IMG/VR virus record: IMGVR_UViG_3300006166_000011 | Span: 1-23,986 of that record | Strand: one strand, 5' to 3' | Length of the DNA: 23,986 bases | Origin: a virus | Shown: positions 1 through 11,700 of the stretch, one piece after another | How positions within the stretch are numbered: the first letter of the stretch is position 1 | How the letters are laid out: every line of letters begins with the position of its first letter | Program-made: the position numbers and the translations under genes | The notes under the pieces: model-generated | What the model was told of the DNA's origin: nothing | Seen by the model: the letters and a program-made list of their open reading frames with translations, nothing else | Databases searched by the model: none

Positions 1-1102
1 CAACTGAATCATTTGACTGCAATGGTAATACATCATATAAACTATTACCTAGAAAATCATCAGGTACACCATCTGCACCCTGAAGATATGTTGCATTAAC
101 TGTTAATGTACTACTAGCAACGGCACCACCACCTTCAGTACACCCAATAATATATTGGAAGTTGTTTCTGTAACGTGCGATGTTAGATCCATCAGCAGTA
201 CCATCCATTGATCCTCTTGATAGTGGACCTAATGTTGAATTCAATAGACAGTTATATCTGTATTGATCACCAGCACCATAGATGCAATGACCCCAATAGA
301 TAGTACCCTGCAATCCCTGTGTTGATGTTGCACCACCACCTGAACCTGGAGACCATTTATCTATAGCCATACATGGTTGTTGTCCTGAACCAGGATCACC
401 ACTTGCATTTGTAGTTTCATCTAACCATTCTTGGACAGGAATAGTAGATGCATTTCTTCTACCAAGTTGTCCCATAGGCATAGGAGCATTAGTACCAGTC
501 TCTGTTAATGCGTGGTTCCTTGCTCTTGTTGCTGAGTGGAAGTGTGAGTGTGGATGTAGAGCATTCTCCTCAACACCTTCACTATCTGTACGGTGTGTTG
601 TTCCAGCATATATCCATGATGGTTTACCACGAACATCAATCTCTTGACTTGGTACTGAAATAGATCCACTGTAATCTATTCTAACGTTAGTACCAATAGC
701 AGATACTGCTTCAATAGCAATACCTGAACGACTTACTTCATTATCTAATGAATTCTTTAATCTTATATTATTATATAATCCTGCGTTAGCACCTGACGTT
801 GGTTCTGGATACTTAGATCCAAGATCAGGGACCATAAACTGTGCATCAGTTAATGTATCAAAATTTGTGTTATCACTATTCTTCCTGATAAACTTACAGT
901 CATTTCCTGTACCACATATAGCAGCGAGTTGAGGATACTTCTCTGCATAGTATTTTGTACCATCACATTTTAAATAACCAGCAGGTAAATTTTTTGCATT
1001 AAGAGCACCGTCAGGTAACCCTTCATATTCGACTGCCCATATAATAACTTGACCTGTCAAGTTACCATACTTTGCTCTCTCTTTTGAATAGAATACTGCC
1101 AT
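1..1102 (-). CDS. Tail-collar-domain virion protein (3' part outside window)
   Basis: Only the first 367 codons are present; the frame is open to base 1. The start MAVFYSKERAKYG is chosen because its ATG overlaps the TAA of the upstream collar gene (TAATG) and an AAGG lies 7 bases before it (1110-1113). Residues about 35-100 show the phage tail-collar pattern: LPAGYLKCDG, then KYPQLAAICG, then FMVPDLG. A His-rich stretch, LHPHSHFHS, lies near residue 181. Such HxH clusters bind metal in T4 short tail fibre gp12 and similar fibres; the parallel here is inference. It probably belongs to the tail tip or short-fibre apparatus and is co-translated with the preceding collar gene. Family assignment rests on motif reading alone; the exact T4 counterpart cannot be named. 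Confidence 0.8.
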   Translation of the reverse strand, partial: MAVFYSKERAKYGNLTGQVIIWAVEYEGLPDGALNAKNLPAGYLKCDGTKYYAEKYPQLAAICGTGNDCKFIRKNSDNTNFDTLTDAQFMVPDLGSKYPEPTSGANAGLYNNIRLKNSLDNEVSRSGIAIEAVSAIGTNVRIDYSGSISVPSQEIDVRGKPSWIYAGTTHRTDSEGVEENALHPHSHFHSATRARNHALTETGTNAPMPMGQLGRRNASTIPVQEWLDETTNASGDPGSGQQPCMAIDKWSPGSGGGATSTQGLQGTIYWGHCIYGAGDQYRYNCLLNSTLGPLSRGSMDGTADGSNIARYRNNFQYIIGCTEGGGAVASSTLTVNATYLQGADGVPDDFLGNSLYDVLPLQSNDSV

Positions 1103-2763
1103 TAGAATGCCTTGATGATGAATGTCATCGTTATGGAAGGTTGTGTAGTATCACATGAAATATTTAGTGCATTTTCAAGACTTTGTGCCTGTAATGCAGA
1201 ACCATCAGCATTGGATGCTACATGTGATGGAGGACCAGCCATCGACCCTATACCCTGCTGTATTTCAAAACTACCATGATTATGTGCTCTATAAGAAGCT
1301 TGAATTGGATCCTTATTCTCTGCACCTAAGTTCATTGACACTGGCCATGCACCATGCCTAAACTTCAAATCATATGTACCAGCTACTAGTGTTGATGAGT
1401 TAAGAGTAATCTCCCACTGTGGTGTCGGATTAACAGAAACGTCCTGAGCAGCTTCCATTGTCTGTACAAATGTACCTTCTCTTAATACGTCATACTTATC
1501 ATCAACATTAACTGGTGTAACATACATCAATGGAGTTATCTTATCCCACTGCTGCCATGTATCTGGTGCAGTACCATAAGTTCTCCTAAGATCAGTACCA
1601 TTAGGTAATATAATTTTATTAGTAGCATCAAGTATACAACCAGAAACACTGAACACTGGTGCAGTTTCAGGATCGTCTACTAAACCATCCGATCTTAATG
1701 GTGATCCTGTATCATATCCAAAGTAGTTTGGTCTAGACCTATACTCCATTGGTCTTGGGAACATACCAGTATGGTTTGGAGTCTTGTGTGTATCTACTGG
1801 AACAGTATCTAATATCTGACCAGTATTTCCTCTACTAAAAATTGTTTGTGTGTATGTTGTACTAGCATGTCCCGATCCTCTATCATTAGCATTAGTACGC
1901 CAGTTTGCTTCACCAGCAGGAACACTACCCCAGTAATCTTTATTAGAACTGTCGGTAATAAACTCCATGAAACTATCCATACGTGGTAATGTATATTCAT
2001 GACTCTCATCACCATAGAATGTGATAGCAGTCGCACCATTTTGCCACGTTGTTGGTTCAGCAGACTTAAGAGCACAAGTGTTAGGACCATCAGAGGAACA
2101 GTACACACTAGCAGAACCAGTCATCTCAATACCTTGGTCTGTCCTAAATGTCATTGCACCTGTAGGGTTAACATTAGTAGATCCAATACTATCTGAGTGA
2201 CCATGAGCAGGAGTATGATTAATACCCAGCTTACGATTCAATGTATATAATGTCTCAATAAAATCAGGAGCGAACAAAGATATGTTAGTGAACTTAAAGT
2301 ATAAGTTACCAGCTATATTGAGTGTGAAATCAATATCAGATGTTGCTTCATAGGTTGTAGTAACTGGTGTTGTCTCACCATAATCATTAATCAAAGCACC
2401 AACTACACTTTGAGCATCACTCTGACCATATTGATACGTTGGATCATTAAGATCAGTATTCTCTAGGTCAGTCATGACTCTATTGGATAGGTTAGGTAAC
2501 CTAAACTCAGCATCATCATACCCAAAATAAGGGAATGGATAATGATTCCCACTTACATCAGTCATGTCACCACCATAGGTATCACCTATGATTGATGCTA
2601 ACATTGGATAGTCAGCAGCTTTTACTGTCTGACCTGTACATACTATCCACCCTTTAGGGATATTGGAAGCAAGAAATCCTGTACCACCATCACCGCCCCA
2701 AGGTAGGATAGTTCCTACCTTTGCAGTTCTCATACTTTTAATAGAGTCGTAGAGTGCAGTCAT
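1102..2763 (-). CDS. Tail-collar-domain virion protein, 553 aa
   Basis: A complete structural protein with an N-terminal phage tail-collar domain: VGTILPW at 16-22, IPKGWIVCTGQ at 35-45, DYPMLASIIGDTYGG at 51-65 and EFRLPNLSNRVM at 86-97. Two His motifs follow, HTPAHGHSD (183-191, with H187 and H189) and AHNHGSF (493-499), resembling the HxH metal sites of trimeric phage fibres. The remainder is Ser/Thr/Asn-rich and beta-type, with no signal peptide or membrane segment. The ATG lies 4 bases after the stop of the giant gene with no clear Shine-Dalgarno, so translation is probably coupled to it. Its TAA overlaps the next start. The likely role is short tail fibre or baseplate-associated fibre. 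The two collar genes share domain type and His clusters, which suggests an old duplication, but they are strongly diverged. Confidence 0.85.
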   Translation of the reverse strand: MTALYDSIKSMRTAKVGTILPWGGDGGTGFLASNIPKGWIVCTGQTVKAADYPMLASIIGDTYGGDMTDVSGNHYPFPYFGYDDAEFRLPNLSNRVMTDLENTDLNDPTYQYGQSDAQSVVGALINDYGETTPVTTTYEATSDIDFTLNIAGNLYFKFTNISLFAPDFIETLYTLNRKLGINHTPAHGHSDSIGSTNVNPTGAMTFRTDQGIEMTGSASVYCSSDGPNTCALKSAEPTTWQNGATAITFYGDESHEYTLPRMDSFMEFITDSSNKDYWGSVPAGEANWRTNANDRGSGHASTTYTQTIFSRGNTGQILDTVPVDTHKTPNHTGMFPRPMEYRSRPNYFGYDTGSPLRSDGLVDDPETAPVFSVSGCILDATNKIILPNGTDLRRTYGTAPDTWQQWDKITPLMYVTPVNVDDKYDVLREGTFVQTMEAAQDVSVNPTPQWEITLNSSTLVAGTYDLKFRHGAWPVSMNLGAENKDPIQASYRAHNHGSFEIQQGIGSMAGPPSHVASNADGSALQAQSLENALNISCDTTQPSITMTFIIKAF

Positions 2764-2767
2764 ATCT

Positions 2768-5700
2768 TTAGAGTTCGATTAACCACCATCCTCTCAATGC
2801 TGGAGGAATAGTTTGTGCAGAAGCAGAACCTTCAACGTCAACAGTACCAGCATAAACTAGACCGAATGATGCGTTGCGAGTCTGGATAATTAACTCACCT
2901 GAATCCCATGCTGTATTCAATGACTGACCAGCACCAGAAGCGATTCTTGAACCAGCACCATCACCCTGTATGTTAACAGAAACGTTGTTAGCCTTAAGAG
3001 CTCGGATGATCAGACTTGTGTTGTATGTTAGATTACCACTGAGTTCAATGAATCTAATCATATCACCTGTTTGTGCATTCTCTGGTAAGTAAACAACCAT
3101 GTTACTTCCAGAAGCAGCATTAATAAGATAGTTTTGGTTAACTTGTAATGGATTATCCTGCTGTTGTCCAAGACCTGTTGTAGGATCAAAGGCAACATAA
3201 GTATGTCTCCTACCACCACCTGCTGTCCAGTATTTCTCAATACCGAATGAGTCAATAGCGTTGTTTTGATAGATCTTAAAGTCCTTAGGACCTTCAGTTC
3301 CACCAGTACCAGCACCACCTAAGTTATCTATATGGAATATTGGATCAATTGCTGATTCAACTGACAATACCTTACCTTTCTGATAGAAGGTTTCACCCAT
3401 CAAGATGTTACCTTCTCTGTTGGTAACTCTGAATGAAGTCTCGGTTGAGCAGACTCCATGCATCTGACAGTTATCATAGTAGATCTTAAGATCACCGTAG
3501 AATGCAGCAGCACCCTTAAGTGTAAGACCAGCAGTATCTGTCTTAGGATCTTCAAGTGATCCATCACCTGAGTGACCATCATCGTTAGCGATGGACATAA
3601 CGAGTGTCTTACCATCAGAACCATACATTCTGATATTACCACTCATGACCTCAAGATCTTGATTGATCGTTGTAGATCCACCACCAAATAGTTTGACTGG
3701 TGTAGTACCAACAGAGTTAGGTTCTCTGATCTGCTTAGGCATCTTAATCGCATAGAATGCGTCAAGTGTTCCATCAACAGAATCAGGTAAGAAGAATTCA
3801 GTTCCTATTCTAACCAGAGTTACATAATCAAGTTTAGGAGCAATTAGATCAGCATCTCTAAGTGAGATCTCAAGTCTAATGTCACTTGTATTAGGTGATC
3901 TAGCCTTGAGTGCTGTCGCTCTATCAGCCTGTGTTGCAGGAAGGTCATGTAGAAGTGTTGTAGTTCTATCATACTTGTCTAACTTAACAATGTTAGCACC
4001 AATAGAGAATGCTGAAGCACTCGTGTCTTCCATTCCACGACCACCACCAGGATATGATGCGTTAGAAGACGTTGGTAATAATAGTTCTCCACCACTACCT
4101 GTGTAAGGATCATCAGTAATCTGAATAATCTCAATAGCATTGGTAGTGTAGATTGCAACCAAGTCACCCTTAGTGAAGGATGTCAAGTTACCTTGAATCT
4201 CAATGTTAGATGTTGCAGTTACAACGTTATCAGCAGTAGTTGTTGCAGGACCACCAGAGATAACAGACATTGGATTATGTCTGTATACATGGACAACATC
4301 AACACCCTTAGTGTATGCAGCAGGTGATGTACCATACTGTTCAGCAAGCATGAATGCTGTACCATGATGATTACCAACAGTTGTGTCACCTGTACAAGTG
4401 TCAACCTCGAAGGTTGTAATGTCGGAACCATTTGTTATAGTTAACTTCTTGTTGGTTGTTGCATTAATATATGGTGTTGTGCAAGTACCATTAAGGTTGA
4501 ATGTACCATTGACAATGGTAGTTCCACCAGTACCAATAGTTGCGTTACCACTTGTGGAATCAACTTCAAATACTGTTACTTCATTAGCAGTATCACATCC
4601 ATTCTTGATGGATAGTTTCTTAGCAACCTGAGATAGGAGAGACTTAACCTTAAACATCTCACCTTGATCAAATACACCATTAGCAGGGCTAGTAGTGTCT
4701 TCACGATCAATGATTATATAATCACCAATTGCAATAGATCCACCGAACTGTGATAGATATACATTCTCTTCAGCACCTGTGTCATCTAGAGTTGTAGTTG
4801 TCCAAGTAGCATTGTACTGAACGATACACTTGTAGATAGCAGTAGTATCATTATGATCAGATCTAGTAGCAGTGTATGTACCAAATGGTAGTCTCTCAAC
4901 TACGATCCAGTAAGGTGCAACGTTAATTCTTGGAAGAGAAACAATCCTGACAAATTCTGGATGCTTAACACCACCTGAGTCATCAGTATCAATGAGTAGT
5001 ATATCCTGCTCACTAAAGTACTGAACACCATTAGAATCGTATGGACGATTCTTAAGTGGTAAGTAGTACTGATCACCAGTTAAAGCTGGTAGAGTTAGAG
5101 GTTCAACAGTTCCAGCAATCTGTGTGATTGTATTCTGGAATACTGCTCCACCCCAATCACCAGTACCAGCAGTATCAACTGCGTTGTAGTTTTCATCATT
5201 GCTTGCAAGTCTTATTACATCAACCAAGTCAACATTACTGTTGAATACATTGTTACCAAGTATTCCACTAGCATGAGCAAATGGAGTTGATCCAGTTTGT
5301 GCTCTGTATGCTGTGAATGAGTAAGAAGCAAATCCACCACAGAGTGTGATGTCAGAGTTAAATCTAGCAGCAGAATCAACAACTAGGTTGTTTCTAATTG
5401 TTGTAGTACCACCCTTACCAGCGATTGTGATCTCAGCAGCGTTGGTAGCAAAGTCAAGTTTAGATGTAGCAGAACTACCAGAGAAGAACTCAACAGTTCC
5501 AGCAGTAGAGGTTAACTTAACAGTGTCAAGTAGTCCTCTAGCTGTGCCTAACTGGAAGTCTCCCTTAGTCTTGAATGACTTAGTACCTATAAGTGTGAAT
5601 GATAATGATTCGTTATTATTATAAGCACCACCTATCTCTATCTTAGAAATATTGGTGGAAGTATCAGGAGTAGCACCAACCCATATATTACTATGGAGTG

Positions 5701-8700
5701 AAGCATTACCTACACGAATGAATTGATCAGCAGTGCTGTCATTAGCAACATGAACTGTAGTTGCAAGAGGTGCAAAGTCTAATGTTCCTTCGAATAGAGT
5801 TGGGAAGAACTCAATAGTACCTGTAGTAATAGTAGTTCTAACTTGTGCAGTATTGGTTCCACCACCACCATTAATTTCAATGTCCTCTTCGAACTTAGCA
5901 TCATCTGTAAATCTAGATGTGCCATCAACAACCAGTGCTCTATCAAGTTCAGTGTTAGTTACATTAATACCAACACGTCCACCGTTAGCAGTAGAAACAC
6001 GTAAGGTTGCTTCATTCTCTGGTGTAGCAGAATCTCCACCAACCATGAGTGCATCAGTACGATCCTGATATGTTCTAGTAGCATCTGTGTTATGTGATGC
6101 ATAATCAGTGATCTTCTTACCACTAATGAATGCAGTACCAACAACATCTAAGTTAGCACGTGGAGTTGTCTTAGCATCAACGAAGTTTGTTTCGAAGGAT
6201 GCCTTATCAGATCTACCAACTGTGTTAATACCAAGTTTGTAATCACCAATAGCATCAGTCTCTGTTCTAAGTGCTTCAGCACCAATAACACCCCACTCCT
6301 TCCAATTGGAGTTAGAGTACTCAAGTCTAATGTTAGGATTAGTAGTAACCTCATCAGACCACATTCTTGGGTTCTGATTATTTACAGTGTTCTTAGTTGC
6401 ACCGATAGCAAACTGTAATGTATTAGCAGCAGGATTAAATCCATTTGATATAACCTGCCATGTGCCATTGAAATCATTATCAGAGAATCCACTGATTCTA
6501 AGTTCAGAAGCAGATGTAATACCAAGTTGCTGGTTAGTTAGTGAAACCCATGTAAGTGTAATAACATTAGTGTTATTAAAGGAGAAGGATTCAGGAACAG
6601 CATTACCAATTAATGTGTAGTAGTTAGAATAGATCCAACCAAGTGATCCAGTCTTACCAATGCTTCCACCCTTGAGTAGGAAGTCACCAGAATCAGGAGT
6701 ACCAGCATTACCATACTGAACAATCTGACTTGCATTAAATGCACCAGTTTGATCAGGAGTAATGTTAGAAGGTACAGCACCTACAACATGTGTCTGAATC
6801 TTGTATGCCTGACCATCTCTGCGACTATTGAACTGGAAAATTGCAGCGGAAATTTTATTCCTAGCAATGACAATATCACCACCAGTTTCGACATTTCTAA
6901 CGAACGCTGATCTGTCAAGAGAACCATCATCAATAGCAGGATCAACGAAGGAAGAAACTACCAACGCAGGGTTGTTTCTAACAGTTCCGAGAACATTAAT
7001 TAGAACAGGTGAGTTGAATGTACTTCTCTTATCCTGAGCCTCACCACCATTAACAGTGATGTACTCATTAAATGTAACAGGAGTATCAAACGTAGTAACT
7101 AGATTACCTAGTGTCTCGTCATCATCAGCAGAATCTTGTAATGTTGCAGACTCAAGGAATACTTCCTCACCAGTGATAGCATCAATCTTACGGTTACCAA
7201 TGTATAGGTCACCATTTGAGTTAAGACCAGTGTAGAATACAATACCACCATTCTCTTTCTTAGACTGAGCATAGAAGTCTTGTATCTCTGTGAGTACAAC
7301 CTCTTGACGTTGGGGTAGACCAGTTGAGTAGTTACCTGGACCAAAACCAAGATATTCAAATGTGTGGTTACCTGCTCTTGCGATAGATGGTCTTCGAAGT
7401 TCAACGTAGTATCGTTGATCTGCTACGACTGTACTATCACCAGCGATAGGAATTAATCTATCTTCAGATCCAGAAGCAGCGTTACCCTTCTGTGCTCTCA
7501 GTCTGTTATCAATAGAAGAAGAGACCTGTGTATAGGTATTGTTTCCGAATGCATTGTTCTTAAGTAGATCAATGACACTCTCTTGAGTTAGTGAATTCTT
7601 GAAGTCATTAACTCTTACAAGACCATGAACATAGTTATCAGCAGCAGAATATGACTGAGGTGGATCAACTAATGTTGCATCCAACTGCTGATACCAGAGA
7701 GGATCGTTCTTATAGTTTAGAGGATATAGTTTGCTGATAGGCTGGGAGAACTTGAAGTTCCTGAAGTTACCTAAGTTACCAGCACCTTGAGGTAGTGGTG
7801 AAATGTTACCACGAACAGCAGTTAGATAGTAAATACCATCTTGCTGACCATAGATACGTTTCTGAATCTCTTGTGTGTTGAAGACATAGAATGTGTCATC
7901 AATCTGACCAACATCTTCTACTGAATCAACATAGTATTGGATGCTTGCATCATCTTCAATAATATCACCTGGTGTGATAGTATAGATGCCAGAACCATTC
8001 TGTCTGTAATAGTATTCAGGATAACCTTTCTTGATAAGATCCTTAAGTACCAATGACTTACCAAAGTCAGCATCAGCAAGTAGATCAGCGAATGCTGTAC
8101 CTTGACTGAACCTTGTGTTATCGATAGAATCATAGTCAATCTTACCAACAACATCCTTAAGGATCATGTGCCAAGTAGTTGTACCTGGAACCTGTAGGAT
8201 AGCATGTAGATAACCATAACCAGTTGTATTACCAGACCATTCAATTCTGTTACTGGTTGTAGATTGAGTCTTACTAGCAGTGAAAGATCCACCTTGAGGT
8301 GCAGTAATCTTAAGTGTAGTAAACTTAGTATTAAGTAGAGCAGGATTAGTAACAGCCTGTTCAAATACAGTTAGTTCTAAGAAATCATCGGCACCCTGAG
8401 TAACATATCTACCAGACTGAATAGTCATGGAGATATAGTTCTGTGATGTAATAACCTTAGCAAACTGTGTATTGCCTACGAGATCCTTCTTGTATGGATC
8501 GTATGCTACTTCATCATTAAGACTGAAGTTAATGAAGTCTGCCTTAGTATAACCAATGTACTCATTAGATTGTACTGGGTTAGAGAAACGTGCTTTAGTT
8601 ACGTTACCAGAAACAGGCTTAAGGATTAGTTTCTGAGGTACTAACCTTCTAGTCTCGTCAGTCCTTGTCTTGATAGTGAATCCGTTAAGTGGATCTCTAA

Positions 8701-11700
8701 CAGACTGTAGGTACTGAGGTATAACATAACGCAAACGATATAGTCTATCATTAGCAGGTCTCTCATCCTTAATTCTTTCGAACCAAGAATCATTTGTCTT
8801 ATCAATACCATCAGCATACTCTCTGAGTCTCTTGATGATCTGCTCTGTACCATTATCATTCTCAACCTGTAAGTACCACTTACCATATATTATTGGGTTG
8901 GTATTAGGATTAACAAACGTTGGGTCATAACGCATTGGTGACTCACGCTTGTTAGCGAAGACATTAAAGTCGTAAGTACCTGGCTGATATGTTATTGGGT
9001 TGACACCGTTCTCTGAATCACTCTTAGTCTTGTGGATAGTGAAGACTTTCTCTGTTTGATACCTAGCATAGAAATACTTGTTACCTAACAGTCTACCATT
9101 GCTATCAGCAACAGTAGTATCACTAGCATATGCTGCACCAACTAGAGGTAAAGCACCACCTTCTCTTTCTCTAAAGAATACTGTGTGACCTGTAATATTA
9201 GAGAATGGAACATCAAATATATGAGGAACATCTGTACGGATGTTAGTATTGCTTATACCATCGAGTACACAAGCATACTGGTGTAGATCATAGTTATCAT
9301 CAAGAACAAATTGATATAGATCAATCTCTACGTCTGGATGTATATCTTCTACCTCAGCAGAATGTAAGTAGATACCAGCAGCAGCATTTTCTTTGCTGCT
9401 TGCAAGCATTAACTTAGTCTGATCAGTACCATTGAATGTAGTGGAGGTTCCATAATTCTCTGGCTTAGTGTTCCTTGCAGGAGCAATTACATAATACTCT
9501 TGGTTGGTTGCGAATCCATTAGGAAGTCTAACAAAACGCTTATCAACATCAACATAAGAACTGGTAGCAATATCATAACGTGGACGTGGAACCAATCTTA
9601 CTGGTGTACCTGTCTCAAGGTCATGTGGATTAGATCCAGCACCTTGTGTAAGGGTGAATACTGTTGCTCTAGATGATAATGCTGTAGACAACTGTGACGG
9701 TTCACTACGTGGAACAGTTCCCAATCCAGTTTGGATAATTGTGCTAATGTTAGAGAAGTACTGACGAATAGCATTTGCTTGATCAACACACTGTGGATAC
9801 GTTGTATTCTGTGTGATTGAATTGTTAGGTGTTGTAGTTAGAGTTGTGTATACTGCATTAGCTAACTCGAAGTATAGGTAAGAGTTAGTGCTAGTTGCGT
9901 TAGCATTAATAGAAGGACCAAACTCTAGACCAAGAGGAACAGGGTTTCTTTCAATGCTATCAAGATAACTAGCAGAGTTAATAGTTCCAGTAATTATCTG
10001 GAATAGAGTTGTGATTGTAGATGCAACACTCTGACAAGCACCATTAGAAATAGTTCTTGTTACACTATCAAGTGATGTTGGTGTTTCAACTGTATCAATA
10101 ACAATCTTGAATAGTGAGTTAAGTGTTGATCTTACATCCTCACAAGATCCAACAGAAGCAGTTCTTGTAACTCCACCAACTACTATTTTTTCCGATGAAC
10201 TGACGAAGGTATGAGCTGAAGTATCAGATGATACACCAACATTAACCGTGATTGAGGTAGCAGTAGTGCCAGTAATGGTGGGATCATTTGTAGATACAGG
10301 GTCGGTTGTACGTGGATATGTGTGCTGAGTAGCATTGTTATCTCTAGCACATGTGAATGTCAAAGAGTTGTCAATGATATGAACACTAGTTCCATTTGTA
10401 TAACTATGAGCACCAATGGTCAGAGTTAATGCACCAGATGAAGGATCATAAGTTGATCCAGTTACTGTATGCTTCTTACCAGATAATGTACTAGGATCTG
10501 TAATAGCATCAGTTACAATCTTAGTAAGAACACCAACAGCAGATCTCATATCCTCACAAGGACCAAGAGAATCTGTACGTGTTATACCTTGTAGTGATGC
10601 TGGATTAGTAATTGTACCAGTTAAGATAGCAACTAATGTATCAATAGCACTGAGTACAACGTTGCAGTCTCCATTGCTTACACCATCAGTGATGGTAGTA
10701 TTCTTAACCTGACTTAATGATGTATGACCACCAACAGTAACATCTACATTAGTAGCAATCTCTTTGATGATGTCACGTACTGCATTGAATGCAAAGATAG
10801 TTTCATTCTCAGATCCAGAAGCATGAGCACCAGCAACATAAAGGTTAGCAGCATCCCATACTCTATGGTTACCACCATAACCTGTGTTATGTGCAACAAC
10901 TTTAACTACATCCTTAAGATCATCAAGACAATCAGTAGAACTATAACCAGAACCCCATGTGTATGAAGGATACTGAGCGATCATTCTACCCAGTGCAATC
11001 TCTGCTGCAAACTCAACGTTAGATAAGATTAAGTCCTTAGCATCAGCATGTCTGTTACTTACAGGAGTCGCTGCGTTAGCAGTTATGGTAGTGTCCCTAA
11101 CCTGTGTACGTCCATGAGAACCAAGTGTTACAATGTTCTCATTCCTAGCGATTTGAATCATCAAATCACGTGCATGATTAAGTGCTTCGATAGTTTGTGC
11201 TTCTTCTCCAGCAACCTCTTCAACCATACCCTGTACATAGAGATCGGTCATTTCCCAAACTCTATCGTTACCACCGAATGCTAAGTTGTATGAAACTTCT
11301 TCTACGAAGTCTACAATGTCATCCTTACAATCCTGTTGGTTACCTGTTGGAGGAACAAATCCAGGATGTTGTACCAACATTCTCTCGTATGCTTCATCAG
11401 CAATGAGTAGTTTGTTAGCAACAACTAAGTTACGAGCATCACCAAATCTATCTGTTGGGGGATCAGCCTCATTAGCTGTGATACTCTTATCAAATACCTG
11501 TGATAATCCATGTGATCCAGTAACAAGAATCTTCTGGTTTCTGAGTGCTTGAGCAGCCATCTCACGTGCTTGCTCAAATACATAATTGGTTTCTTCTTCC
11601 TCACCAGCAACATGAGCACCAGTCTTATATGAATAAGCAGCATCCCATGTCTTATCATTACCACCGTAAGCAATGTTATCACCAACTGCTTCTAGTAGAT

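Noticed and set aside
4900-5800. Peptidase-like intramolecular chaperone at the C-terminal end of the giant protein
   Set aside because: No catalytic Ser/Lys or Glu-rich chaperone signature was found. The C-terminus resembles a plain phage fibre domain.
10724-11406. Several plus-strand open frames of 60-90 codons (also near 3879, 5346, 13056 and 17036)
   Set aside because: They lie inside the giant gene on the opposite strand, have compositions set by the antisense of Thr/Ser/Asn codons, lack ribosome-binding sites and resemble no family. They are shadows.
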